A stretch of 64,000 nt of DNA from Nereocystis luetkeana (taxonomy: Eukaryota > Sar > Phaeophyceae > Laminariales > Laminariaceae). Positions 1-11,399 of the stretch are shown here, in pieces. The translations under genes and the position numbers were made by a program. The stretch's first letter is position 1. Every line of letters starts with the position of its first letter. The DNA lies in assembly GCA_031213475.1 (NCBI GenBank), contig JARUPZ010000007.1, positions 11,022,958 to 11,086,957 on the forward strand. Reading direction: 5' to 3'. Below the pieces are notes generated by a model. It was not told the origin of the DNA. It did not search any database and saw only the letters and a program-made list of their open reading frames with translations.

Positions 1-602
1 GATCATTTTAATACACCCGTCTGCAGTGTTCTGGGTATCGTGCAAAAAAAGCTAACATGTCGTACTTTTGATACCTTGGATTTACCAGAATATTGCAATC
101 GGAACGCATGTTGCCCTCCATCCATACCCGTATTATTTTTTCAAGCTCGGCGTATTTGTACTGGTACCGGTACTGGAACCAAATGTCCCCAACGAATCGA
201 ATCAATGATGCGTGTATCGGTATATCGTTTTCAACTCGTTCCTCGTCCAACATCCGGCATCCATCCACGTCCGATATCCATCAACGTCTGATACCAGCCT
301 GTTCTACCTCTCCTTCGTTCTCATCTCTTCGAAAGTCACGCTGACTGCGAAAAAACAACCTGACTGTCGTCCCCCAGCCCCACTTACCAATCAAACACGT
401 AGAAATAAGCAAGAAAAAAAAGTTTTTTTTTTTGACAGTTGAAACACAAGAAAACAAGCCGCAAAGAGCTCGAAGTAGATAGAATGGCAGTCCTGGCACG
501 GAGATCGAATAAAACAAGAAATTACTCCGTGCGTACTTGTTTAGATATGAAAAACATAATTAGGTCGGTGGGGCCGTAGCTAAGTGCGTCACGCATCCTA
601 TA
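1..602. other. Window edge, no gene recognised
   Basis: A minus-strand open stretch (8-268) encodes a Tyr-rich peptide made partly from GTACCGGTACTGG-type repeats. It has no convincing splice sites and I do not call it a gene. From 340 to 600 the sequence is A-rich with no recognisable feature. Confidence 0.4.
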
Positions 603-835
603 ACGCTAGGTGTGCAAACCTGGAAAACTCAAGACTGGCTTACATAACCCGGCTAAATCGATCAATACTGGCCTGCAAAGACTGGCAAACCCGACCAAAA
701 CTGGCTTACGAAGACTGACCCACTCGATCAACACTGACTTACAAAGACTGGCACAACCGAACGACATCGACCTACGAAGGCCGGCAAAGCCTCCGACACT
801 GGCAGACTGGCACACTCGGATCAACACTGGCGTAA
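603..835. repeat. Degenerate minisatellite
   Basis: Imperfect tandem units containing CTTACAAAGACTGGC and CGATCAACACTGG recur every 35-45 bases. One frame reads as repeats of a TGLQRLANP-like peptide. With no conserved flanks I take it for a minisatellite rather than a gene. Confidence 0.6.
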
Positions 836-1455
836 AAATGCACTGCCCAGCGTTCGCTGAGCTGGAAAAAGGCGTCCACCCGCCTGCACTGGAATTGGAA
901 TACACGTGACGCGTGACTCATCACTAACGTAAAAACACACAACCACCGACCCCGAGAGGACGTGAAACCTGTACTCGTACCACACGGATATTTCGCATGC
1001 CCCGGGGGGTGGGAACACACGAAACACCTTGCAAAAGCAAAACAACAACATGTAAGGAATCAAACTACATTATGACGAAGGCGCTCAAGTGCCCGTATGT
1101 TAATACGAAGCAAACGCATCAGCGAACTAAAAAGGGGACAAAATACACCGTACCCCACCGTACATGGACAAGCTCGTCGAGACCTCGGGAGATATTCAAA
1201 ATCTCGCTTCAACCTTCGACGGCGACTCTCGGGGCATATTTAAATCACGTGAGCCTTCGACCATAACTCTTGGGGAGATTTTCTCGGAGACATTCAAATC
1301 TCGTGAGAGTTTCTTCAAAGCTCAACAACCACTGTTGCTCCCACGGGAGACGATGCGAAACAAATAAACCACTGGACGTATTTGTCCATATTTTCGAGTC
1401 AGAACTGCAAAAAAAAAAAAAAAAAAAAACGAGGCTCACGATGGTACACGACATG

Positions 1456-1548
1456 CTTCACAGTAGTGTTGTGTTGCAAGCCATCGCAATCGCTAATGAC
1501 CGGAGGAAAACGTTCTACAGTGCGTTGGCTTGCAACACTACTGTGAAG
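1456..1548. repeat. Hairpin: 22-27 bp inverted repeat
   Basis: CTTCACAGTAGTGTTG followed by TTGCAAGCC is matched about 45 bases later by its reverse complement (GGCTTGCAACACTACTGTG), with a four-base difference in one arm. This is possibly an isolated small MITE; no other copy was found in the window. Confidence 0.65.
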
Positions 1549-1792
1549 AGACAAAAGCCGTGCGCACCATATAATGCATGCGCAAGGCCCCCCCCCCCCG
1601 TCGGTTCTCTCCGAGACGTCTCAGGTTACTAAAAAAAACAAATAAGATGGGACACGAGGCCGAGGACAACCGACTCTCTCCTCTTCTCATCTCTCTCCCT
1701 GCACTACAACATTCGACGTCTGCTGGGTGGTATACGCGAGGATGTACCAACCATCCCGCCGGCTTCCGATCAACTACTCTAAAGACCCACGA

Positions 1793-1970
1793 CCCGACCA
1801 ATCAAGAGTTCATGGAACTTTTATCAGTCACAAGCTGGTCACTCAAAAGTCACGACCCGACCAATCAAAAGATGCCATGACCCCATCCATCGAGAGTCAC
1901 GACCCCACCAATCAAAGGTGTCATAAACCGACCAATCAAAAGCGCCAATGAGCCGACCAATCAAGAGTCA
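1793..1970. repeat. Tandem repeats carrying CCAATCA boxes
   Basis: CACGACCCGACCAATCAAAAG-like units recur at about 1796, 1858, 1907, 1930 and 1955, each with a CCAATCA core. CCAAT is the core of NF-Y sites in eukaryotes, but here the array lies at the 3' end of the host gene, so it may be a simple minisatellite. Confidence 0.6.
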
Positions 1971-2218
1971 ACGTTCATGAGGTCGCTGGGGTCATCGGGC
2001 AGAGGCTGGTGCACCGCGACACCGCCCCTAAAAACAGAGTGGCAAATATCTGAAAACCAATCGCCGCACGAGTAGTCAACGCAGCTGTACGATACTTGGG
2101 GGCTATCGCTCGAAAACGGAATAGGCGCGCGAGACGCTATTCGCCTCCCCTGCAGGAGAGGCTCCCTCTCCGCCACCTCCGCCTCCGCGGCCGTCGGGGG
2201 CGTACGAAGGTAGGTAAC
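1961..2218 (-). CDS. Exon 7 and stop of the seven-exon gene
   Basis: The acceptor follows a very T-rich tract (GGTTTCTGTAG|GTTACC). The exon encodes residues 624-708 in phase 0: VTYLRTPPTAAEAEV, then REPLLQGRRIASR, a Cys/Asp-containing stretch (CVDYSCGDW) and an acidic tail (DDPSDLMNVDS) before TGA at 1961. The end lies next to a tandem array of CCAATCA motifs (1793-1970) that would fall in the 3' UTR. Confidence 0.72.
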   Translation of the reverse strand, partial: VTYLRTPPTAAEAEVAEREPLLQGRRIASRAPIPFSSDSPQVSYSCVDYSCGDWFSDICHSVFRGGVAVHQPLPDDPSDLMNVDS

Positions 2219-5200
2219 CTACAGAAACCGACAAAAAAACCGACCAACAACGGACGAACAAGCGAGAAACGAAAGCACGAGCGGTTCAGGACAGTCTTGA
2301 CGGGAGAGTAAGGAACAAAAAAAAATGCAAGCAACGCCTAAAAGCGCCATCACGATCCATCCATCAAGAGTTTTTCGGTTGTTTGCGCTGAGAAAAATAT
2401 TTACCAGTTTACCTACAACAGAAGATAATACAGCACTGCTGTACCAGGGTATGTATGTGTAGACGAAGGAAATACACGAAAGTAACACTGAATCAGGAAG
2501 TTCAACATAAGTGAAGAAAAAAAAAAAAAAAAGGCCTCCTGTACGTCCCGCCTACTGTTAATACGACACACTTTCTCTTTGTCTCAGCAGTCTGTGAGCA
2601 CATAACAGTACACCTGGTTCCAGGTATCTCTCTAGGATAAGGAATCAGGACGGACACTGGATGTACTGGTGTATTACGGGGGACCATAGTTAATAGGACC
2701 TCTGGTATACACAAAAACCTATATATTTAACAATTTTTACTAACAATATTTGGTCCTATTAACTATGGTCCCCCGTAATAGTTGGGTGGAGAGAACGGTC
2801 CAATGTGAAGACAACACACAGCAAGCAGTATTACGAAGTACCAGGTACACCCGTATTTGACTGGGGGGGAAAAAAAATGTATGATACCTGGTACCTGGTA
2901 CAGATAAACCCGTACTTGACGGGGGGGGGGGAAACCAAGCAAAACCAAAACTGTGAGATCGAAAATCTACTCAGACTCATATTTGCAGCCTCGGTGTCAT
3001 AATTCGATCGCGCCTTCTAGGGGGCGTGTACCAGCGATATAATTAGTTGTTGCGCTGGCGCAACATTTTGGTCAAAATGGCCATTTTCCGCAACAGACGC
3101 GGAGGGCCAGGTTGCGCGCAGCGCAACACGCGATTTTGGGCGCGCAACTTTTTGGGCCGCAGGGGCAAAAATAGTTGCGGGCTTTTTTGTTGGCCTTTGG
3201 CGAGAAAACATTGAAATACTGCCGCCTTTGGCTTGAAAAAAAATAAGCCCCGTTTTCGAATTCGCAGCCTGCGATTTTTTCTAGGCCCTTTCTCTCAAGT
3301 TCGAAAAACAAAAAGGACTTTAGATTCTGATCCCGATAAACGCCTTTTCGAGGTTCCTTTGTTGCTTGGTTTTCGGGCCTGTGGCACAACTACGGGGGAC
3401 CATAATAAATAGGACCTACGGTACACGCAAAAGCCTACTGGTATGTACATCCCTAATTTGAATATCAAGAACAATATTTGGTCCTGTTTAGGTTCATTCT
3501 TAACGGAGAGCGTTTTTTTTCCATAATTCCAAAGTTTGGAATTAATTGAAGATATGTATCAATATACGGAGGCGTTCTGTCACTATTCGTGAAATTCTCC
3601 AGAACCAAAAATGTCAAGTTCGTTAGCATTCCACTATTTGGGAAAAAAATCAGGGAAATATGGAAGATTGAAAAATTGCGCGAAAAAAATGTCGATAAAT
3701 TGGGAAAAAAACTATCCGATCAGAATGACCCTTACATGGTCCCCTGTAATCATTATGTATACGTACGATATCCCTGGTGTGAACACGTAGGTTTCCCTAG
3801 TTATTTACAAACTATTATAGGCCCAAGTATATACGTACGTACGTATGAAAAGTTACATCATACATAGACGATAGACGACTTTTATCACACATATACAACG
3901 AGCCGTATTCATACCCAGGTATAACGCCACTCTGTGGGAAAACCTTCTTCGTGCGTACCTGTGAATGGTAAAAATGACATCAACATTGAATATTACAGAT
4001 ACCATTCATATTATTAATAATAGCTTTTTATAAAATCCATCGCAAGAACATTCAAAGACATGACGCACACACACGTCTTACCTTGAGCTGGGGACCGACG
4101 TACTGGTACTCTCCTATATCTGATCGAATTTCGACAACGACATCCACCTGCGTCGGTTTCGGTGGGTACCAAAGATGGAGCGGGGGGGTGGAAGAGCAGG
4201 GGGGGGGGGGGCTCGGGTCAGCGCGGAGCCAACAGCAAATAGGCAGACGAAAAAAAAAAAGAAGGGCGAGCGCCCGCGGTGACGCGACGTTTGGTACCCC
4301 TTGCAACCCGATCGCCCTGTATCATTGGTTGACGAAAAAACGTTGCGTGCGTCTACAAAACAACCTTGCGAGGGTGAAATGAAGCAGGGGGACAGAAGAT
4401 AAAATCCATGACGCAAGCAACGGCAACAACCTTGGGGGAAAAAAAAAAAAATCCCGCGTAGTTGTTGGCCGACTCCATCACCAGACCTCAAACGCTGGGA
4501 TGTGGATGCGGACATATGTTCAAGATCGGATATATACCAGCAGGGGTATAAGGGACAAGCAAAGGAAACACACAAAAGTGAACCCATGTCCTCCATCTCC
4601 GTACCGTAGCGGGAAGGGGGGAGAAGAGCCTGCTATGTGACCCCGGATCTGAGTTACGAGTTGGAAGGAGAGAGAAGAAGAAGATGTGCGAAGATAATGA
4701 ATGGGATGAGAAATATATATATATATGAGCCTGCTATGTGACCCCGGATCTGAGTTACGAGTTGGAAGGAGAGAGAAGAAGAAGATGTGCGAAGATAATG
4801 AATGGGATGAGAAAAACTATATATAAATTTACATTTTTTTTCTCATCCCATTCATTATCTTCGCACATCTTCTTCTTCTCTCTCCTTCCAACTCGTAACT
4901 CAGATCCGGGGTCACATAGCAGGCTCTTCTCCCCCCTTCCCGCTACGGTACGTGCCTTCATTTTTATCGCGAGAAGATTCCAGCCTTTTCTTCCCTCGTC
5001 GACTCGCATCGAATTGTGCCTACCCACGCTGCAAGGCGCTCTCAACGATTGAATCCTTTTTTATTTTTGCAAATAAAGTCAAATTCCGACCCACCTGGGG
5101 CTCGAACCCGGGACTCAAACACGTAGAATTCGAGGTTAACCACTTAAACCACCGGGGCGACCGGATATGCATACATATATATAAACAGAGCGCGCGACAT

Positions 5201-8200
5201 GTTTCCTGAAAAAAAAAACAAAAAAAAAACAGAAACCCACCTCAACCACTCGGATGTTGCCGGTGCTGTGCAGCTCCGGCCATATCTCTTGCATGCTCGG
5301 ATAAAATAACGCCGCGTAGGCACGCCCGTTGGCGCCGATCTGTGCCAAAAACACACATACCAACAAAAGAAGGCGGGCCAGCAGCGGGGATGGAGCGAGT
5401 GCTGCGAGTTAGAAAGGGAGCCAAACGTAACAACACGTCTTCACGTTTTTCCCTGGTATACATATATATGATTCGGATCTTGCTTATTAGTAGGGCTCCA
5501 GCACCTTTGAGTGACCACGGGCGCCTTGATACAGCAACATACCATACGACCTCCTCATTATTTAATACTGCACCCGGTGGTAATAACACAGGCACCATAG
5601 CGGCAACCGGAATCAACCCCGCACGCCACCATGGGAAACAACACAACCAACGCAATGCGTGCGCTGTCGAGGCAAGGGTGTAGGGCCGAGCGGTCCACAC
5701 ACAAACCCTACCAGATGGGTGCTTGAAAAATTTGGCGTCCGTCAAGGCGGAGTCGCTTGTCTGTCACCGGCAACCGGGGGTGGAAGTGTCGTCTGTCGCC
5801 TGACATGATCTTTGCCCACAGCAGTTATACCAGTGGTTTATGCGATTTCACTCGAAGGCACGCGGGCAGCCGGCACCACGAGAATGCTGCAATCAGCATT
5901 CAGAGGATGCTGCAATCAGCATTCAGAGGATGCTGCAATCAGCATTCAGAGGATGCTACAATCAGCATTCAGAGGATGCTGCAATCAGCATTCAGAGAAT
6001 GCTGCAGGAGTTTCATAAGCTGTCATTGTTGCTCTGCCACAATATACAGAGAGGCGGTGGCAACTCAAACGGGGAAAATCCAGCCAAGGCCCCTATCACG
6101 AGGGCCGCAGTTACGCGGACCCTCATTACTCCATCGGTAGTCCACCGCCGGGAAAACACGGTATCTTCCACACTGGTATATTTTGTATACACTGGTATAT
6201 TTTGTACTGGTATACACATGATTACATGATGGGCAACGATGATACTCGGATGTGTATGATGCCAGCACCACACTCTCCCACAATTAACATGCCAGTCAAC
6301 AGTAATAAGATGCCACGCAAAAATTAATCCAATTTGCAGCAGAGCGCTTTCGTTTTCAACGGTGGTGGGCACAATTCGACGAGAGTTGATGAGGGAGGAA
6401 CGGGCCCCAGTACGTAGCCTTCTCGACTTCTCGAGATAAAATTGCAAGTATTAATGGTGTGGTGGGGAGGGGGGGAGGATAAGAATCGACAGCAGTACTA
6501 TTATTATTGATATTAATAAGCGACCCTTGTCTCCCAATATCGCAATTTTTTATTTATTTTTCTTTGCAATCATCGCTTTTACTTTCCAGCCTCGCTTTTA
6601 CTTTCCAGCCTCAACTATTACGGGGGACCATATTAACCCCTTTAGAACCGCGGTCCCGTTTGGGGACAAAACTACTTGAAATTTGACTGGTTTGCCCCCA
6701 GAACGGGACTGCGGTTTTAAAAGGGTTAAATACCTAGTAGGACCTACGGTATCCTACGGTATACACAAAAACCTATATATTTCGCTCTTTTTACTAACAA
6801 TATTAGGTCCTATTTACTATAGTCCCCCGTAATAGTAAGGAGGTCTCACCCTCGACAAGCTTCTGGACAAGAAGAGGTGGTCACAGGTCTCTACCCTAAC
6901 TCCCCCCCGGTACGTGCCTTCAATTTTTTTGTCGCGCATAGGCAAGCTTCTGGACAAGAAGAGGTGGTCACAGGTCTCTACCCTACTCCCCCCCGGTACG
7001 TGCCTTCAATTTTTTTGTCGCGCATAGGAGCTCGTCGATTTTCATCGAATATAGCCAACTCACGCTCTCGCGCTTTCCGCTAAATAACAAAAAAAAATTA
7101 TGCAACAAAAAGCCCTTACGAGCATGCACTCGGTGAGGCTTGAACACTTGAACCCACAGAATTGATGTTGATAGGCACGCGGACCACCTACCAAGCCACC
7201 GTGCACGCCGGCAATACTTCGAAGTATACCTGGTACCTGGTACATATTAATTACGCGGGCCCATCTCCTCTATATATACCTGGTATGATACACGTACGAG
7301 GATATCTACTCTACCACGTACGTACAGCAGTATACGTTAATTTCTTGGTCTCGGAATAAATATTTATAAGTATGCAAGTATCTTCCATATTTCCAGGAGG
7401 GGATGTATTTGCATCTCGGATTGTTCTATTAATAGTAGCCGCCACATATACGATACGTGTAACTTTATGCGCACGGAGCGCGTGTAAAATAGGTCCGAAA
7501 CGTACAGAGTGTAGCGTTGACTCCTGACCGAAAGAAAACCCATAAAAAGACTCTCTCAAGACTCGCCTTGATCGGCCTGACCGAAAGAAAACCCATAAAA
7601 AAGACTCTCCCAAGACTCACCTTGATCGGGCTCGCGACCTTGCCGACTTTGTGCACAGAATCGACTCCGAAGTGGGCGGTGACGCGAAGGCTGCGAAGAT
7701 CGTGGCCCGTCTTGTCTAGCCCGGTGAAGGCGAGGTGGCACTGCCCCTCCGGAGAGGCTACCATCGCCGACGGCGGACTAGCCGCGTTAGCCGCCTTCGA
7801 CATCGGTACGGGGCGACCTTCAAAGTCACATTCCTGCCGTGCGCGCGTGCGAGACGGTGGTGGGGGCGGGGAGGGGTACTTCTTGCTATGCGCGGCCGTA
7901 GTATATGTCGTAGTATAAACAGAGACGCTCGCAAACGATGCCGGGACGGAGCACGTCGGGTTTTCAATAACCAGGGCAGGCACTGTTTGCACGAAGCGCG
8001 CAGGGGCGGGGGGGGGGGGGGGGGGGGGGGTACTCATTTGTTGCTTGCCTTAGGTCTTTGACCATTGACCACGCATCCCTTTCGACACGGAGCACCGTTC
8101 CTGCTCCTAATAGAGACACCTCCAGCAGTTGGGGTATATTACTGTACCTCATTCGTAGAAAGTATTAAAATGCAGGTAGTACTATAAACTTTTTGCTGAT

Positions 8201-11200
8201 CTTGAAGCGCCGGGGGGGGCACTTTTAGGTTTTGTTGTCTTGTTGTTTCTTTCGGATTTTAATGTATATATGTACCAGGTATTCACCTATAAAAATAGAT
8301 TAATGTGTCGCGCCTGGAGCATGTTGTGGTGTGTTCTTCAAATTGACCCGTCAGATGTACCCGTCGACAGCAACTTCCAGTGCCATGCTTGGCATTGCAT
8401 TGTCTGCTCTGCTCACTGCATAAAATTGTACCTACTTAACCCTTTCAGGACTGCAGTCTCGTTTTGGGGACAATTGGAGACAAATTACTTGGAATTTGAG
8501 TGGCTTGTCCCCAAAACGGGACTGGAGTTCTAAAAGGGTTAATATCTCTGTCGTAGTTTTATTACCTCAGAGCTTGTGTCTCTTTCAATCAGCCCTAACA
8601 CTGGGGGTGCTGGACATAGACGGGTAGGCGGGAACAACACACAAACAACAAATCTGAAATAAGTATTAATAGTAAGTACACCTTCAACTAACTTTCGCGA
8701 GTAAGGAAGTTGTCAACCCCTTTTAGCACCGCAGTCTCGTTTTGGGAGCAAATTACTTAGAATTTGGCCGATTTGTCGCCAAAGCGGGGCTGCAGTGCTA
8801 AAAGGGTTTAAGCTATACCCTATACACGAAAAAAAAAAACAGCAGTCGGGGCTCGGAGCGCGAGGAGGGAGTCCACCCTGGAAGTAGAACTTCGAAGTGG
8901 AGGGACCCCGCCCGCCCTTATGGTTGGAAGAGATACTCTACTTCTTAGGGATCGCTGGCTCCGGGTAGCAGGAGTGACGACGAGGAGCTGGCGCCACACA
9001 GATATATAGAGCAGCCGCTGTTTTTAGGAACGAGCGCCGCAGGATATTTCTAATGGTCGTCCACCTGTGTGCGTCGTTGTTGTTGTTGTTGTTGTTTGTT
9101 GTTGTTGTTCTCACATTAACTCATCGCCACAACACAAGGCAGTCCGTGGTCGCATGCATGACAGGCTCCAAAAACTCTGGAGTGGAAGAAATACCCCGGT
9201 AAAACAAGCAAAGTACGTAGTACACACGATAACTGAACTGTGAAGCACATCTACACCTCAAGACAAAAGATGAAAAAACGGTCGTATCCCCATATCAGGT
9301 GCCATGGTCATCAGGGGAGCTGCGTCTTGAGGGGAAATTGCCACATATTCACATTAACCCTTTTAGAACCGCAGTCCCGTTGTGTGGACAAACCAGTCAA
9401 ATTCCAAGTACTTTGTCCCCAAAACGGGACTGCGATTCTAAAGGGATTAAACAGTTATTTCTACCCGTCGACATCAAGCACAACCAGTGTCCGTGCCGAT
9501 TCTTCAATCCTAGATGAGATACAAGTTCTGTGGTCACAAAGCTACACCCCACAGTCAGAGATACTACGTTGCCACGTACCTGGTACCAGGTATGCAGTAA
9601 GCACAGCAGTGGGCAATGCAATGTCATGTCATCACACTATTTTCAATAGATACGACAGACCCCCACCACCTACACATTCTATGAAATAGAGAAACGAAAG
9701 GAGACAATCAAAGAGCAAACAAAAACAAAAAGACAAATCGAAAGAGAAAATCGAAAAAATCTACGAGGTAACCACTGCTGTGTTCGAGACGAGTAACAAC
9801 AATTATCAATGATACCTTGGTATTAAATAATAACCCTATACAGCCCGATCAAACCCGTACTTATCAACAAATTGTCGGCAGGTCTTTTGTGTAAGCCAAC
9901 CATTTTATCGGAGAAGTGGTGAGCTCTACCTGGTACTGCGCTCCACTGGTATACACCTAGTATGTGGGACGGTGAACATACAAACAGCAGTAATATACGT
10001 CACACGCCAAACGCGTTACGATCAATCAATATTGATACGACGTACTAATATAAACGAGTTGTATACCCTTCATGGGGAATAACCTACGCAATTATCAGGG
10101 ACGTGGTATCATAACTGTGCTGCACCTTTTTGTGTCAGACAGTCCAGGAAGAGATGGCGATCGTTGATATTCGTGTGGTAGTAAGGTTCGATTGCTCCTT
10201 TTTTCACTGCATATCCGTGAGTCTTCACTCTGACAGCACTCCAGATAGCAGGCAGGTGTGTTCCTCTTTCGTTTTCACGACTACCGTGCGTTTCGTACGG
10301 TGCAGGCAGCACTTCAGACAGCATCCGCTGTAGTCAGCAGCCACGAGTTGGTTAGTGGTGGGAACGGGGGTACTCTTCTATATTATAGTTGAGAGGATAT
10401 ACCCGCGGCCATGTTAGTTCAGTTTTGCACATTGGTTTTATCTTGTGTGCGCTTTTTCCGTCTCGTGTATTTTGAGGCAGCCGAATTTTCGTTTTTTTTT
10501 TTTTTTCGGATCTTCCTAGGGCTCCAGCACCTTTGTGTGACCACGGACTCCTTCGTCAGAGAGTTAATGTGAGAACAACAACAACAACAACAACATTACG
10601 TTCATCTTGTAGGAGGCCCCCACTTTTCGAATGGGGGTGCCCATTGATTTGGAGTCGCAAAAACTAGAAACTCACAAATTGCTTGTACCAAAACCAGATG
10701 ATTTCGATTGTCAGGGAAACAATTCCTTGGATGGGACACAGCAGAAGTCCGGGCGCACGCGCACGCGAGACTTGAAAAACGAGGCTCACCGTTCGAGATG
10801 GCTCGATCATAACCTTCTCCATGGGCAGCATGCCCTCGCTCGCCCACTTCTGGCTTGGAGCGGCGGAGACACGACCGCCCTGCTCCTGCCTACCGCCCGC
10901 ACCGGCATCGGCGCTGCTTTCCGCAGAGTCCGCAGAACCGTGCGACCCGTCCCCAGTCGCAGCCTTCCCCTCCGGCTCCGTCGAACGGAACAAGTTGTCT
11001 ACATCGGATAGATCCATCACCATGTTCCCGCTGTTAAAATCCCCGCCTCCCGTGTTGTCCCCCGTGTTGGAGGAGTCAAATGACCACCCTCTCAGGGGGG
11101 GCTGCACAGGCTGTGGCGGCGGCATGGGGTCGAACAGCGCCGACTGGCTGTCGTTGCTGCTCCACGTGCCTGCGCTGTTCGCCGAGGCGAGCAGCGGGTC

Positions 11201-11368
11201 GTATTCGGCCTTGACGGCCGGGTGGTCGCTGTTCGACAGGTCGACGGGGCCCATGTCGAGCGAGTGGGAAGAGTTTTGCGGTGTTGTCATGCGGCCGACG
11301 ACGTCGTCCCACTGGGCGACGCCCGCCGGGCTCACCTTCGCCTGCTGCCCCTGGTGCATCGTCATCAG

Positions 11369-11399
<31 letters not shown>

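Larger units (their letters stand above)
2219..4081. other. Intron 6 of the host gene
   Basis: It contains a complete TA-flanked MITE (2672-2780), a decayed second copy (3390-3490), a stretch rich in GCGCAAC words (3040-3200) that resembles 37120-37250, and otherwise A-rich sequence without features. Confidence 0.55.
6560..7215 (-). mobile_element. SINE-2 copy carrying a nested MITE pair
   Basis: On the minus strand it begins with a degenerate tRNA-like head at about 7213 (TTCAAGCCTCACCGAG), continues through a body shared with 22725-23060 (GCGCGAGAGCGTGAG, ATGCGCGACAAAA) and ends GGCTGGAAAGTAAAAGCGATG. A tandem duplication of about 87 bp lies inside (6856-7028). The tail is split by MITE A at 6617-6834, itself split by MITE B. 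Confidence 0.75.

Noticed and set aside
610-909. 99-codon plus-strand frame with leucine-rich repeats
   Set aside because: The repeats follow a DNA minisatellite, and both strands are open over the same interval, which points to repeat structure and not to selection on a protein.
5098-5162. tRNA gene suggested by A and B boxes
   Set aside because: The same head occurs in five copies each joined to an identical non-tRNA body and A tail, so it is a SINE; the cloverleaf stems are imperfect.
5242-5745. Minus-strand open frame of 167 codons
   Set aside because: It overlaps exon 5 in another frame and lacks a plausible start or family; exon 5 with its splice sites explains the coding signal better.
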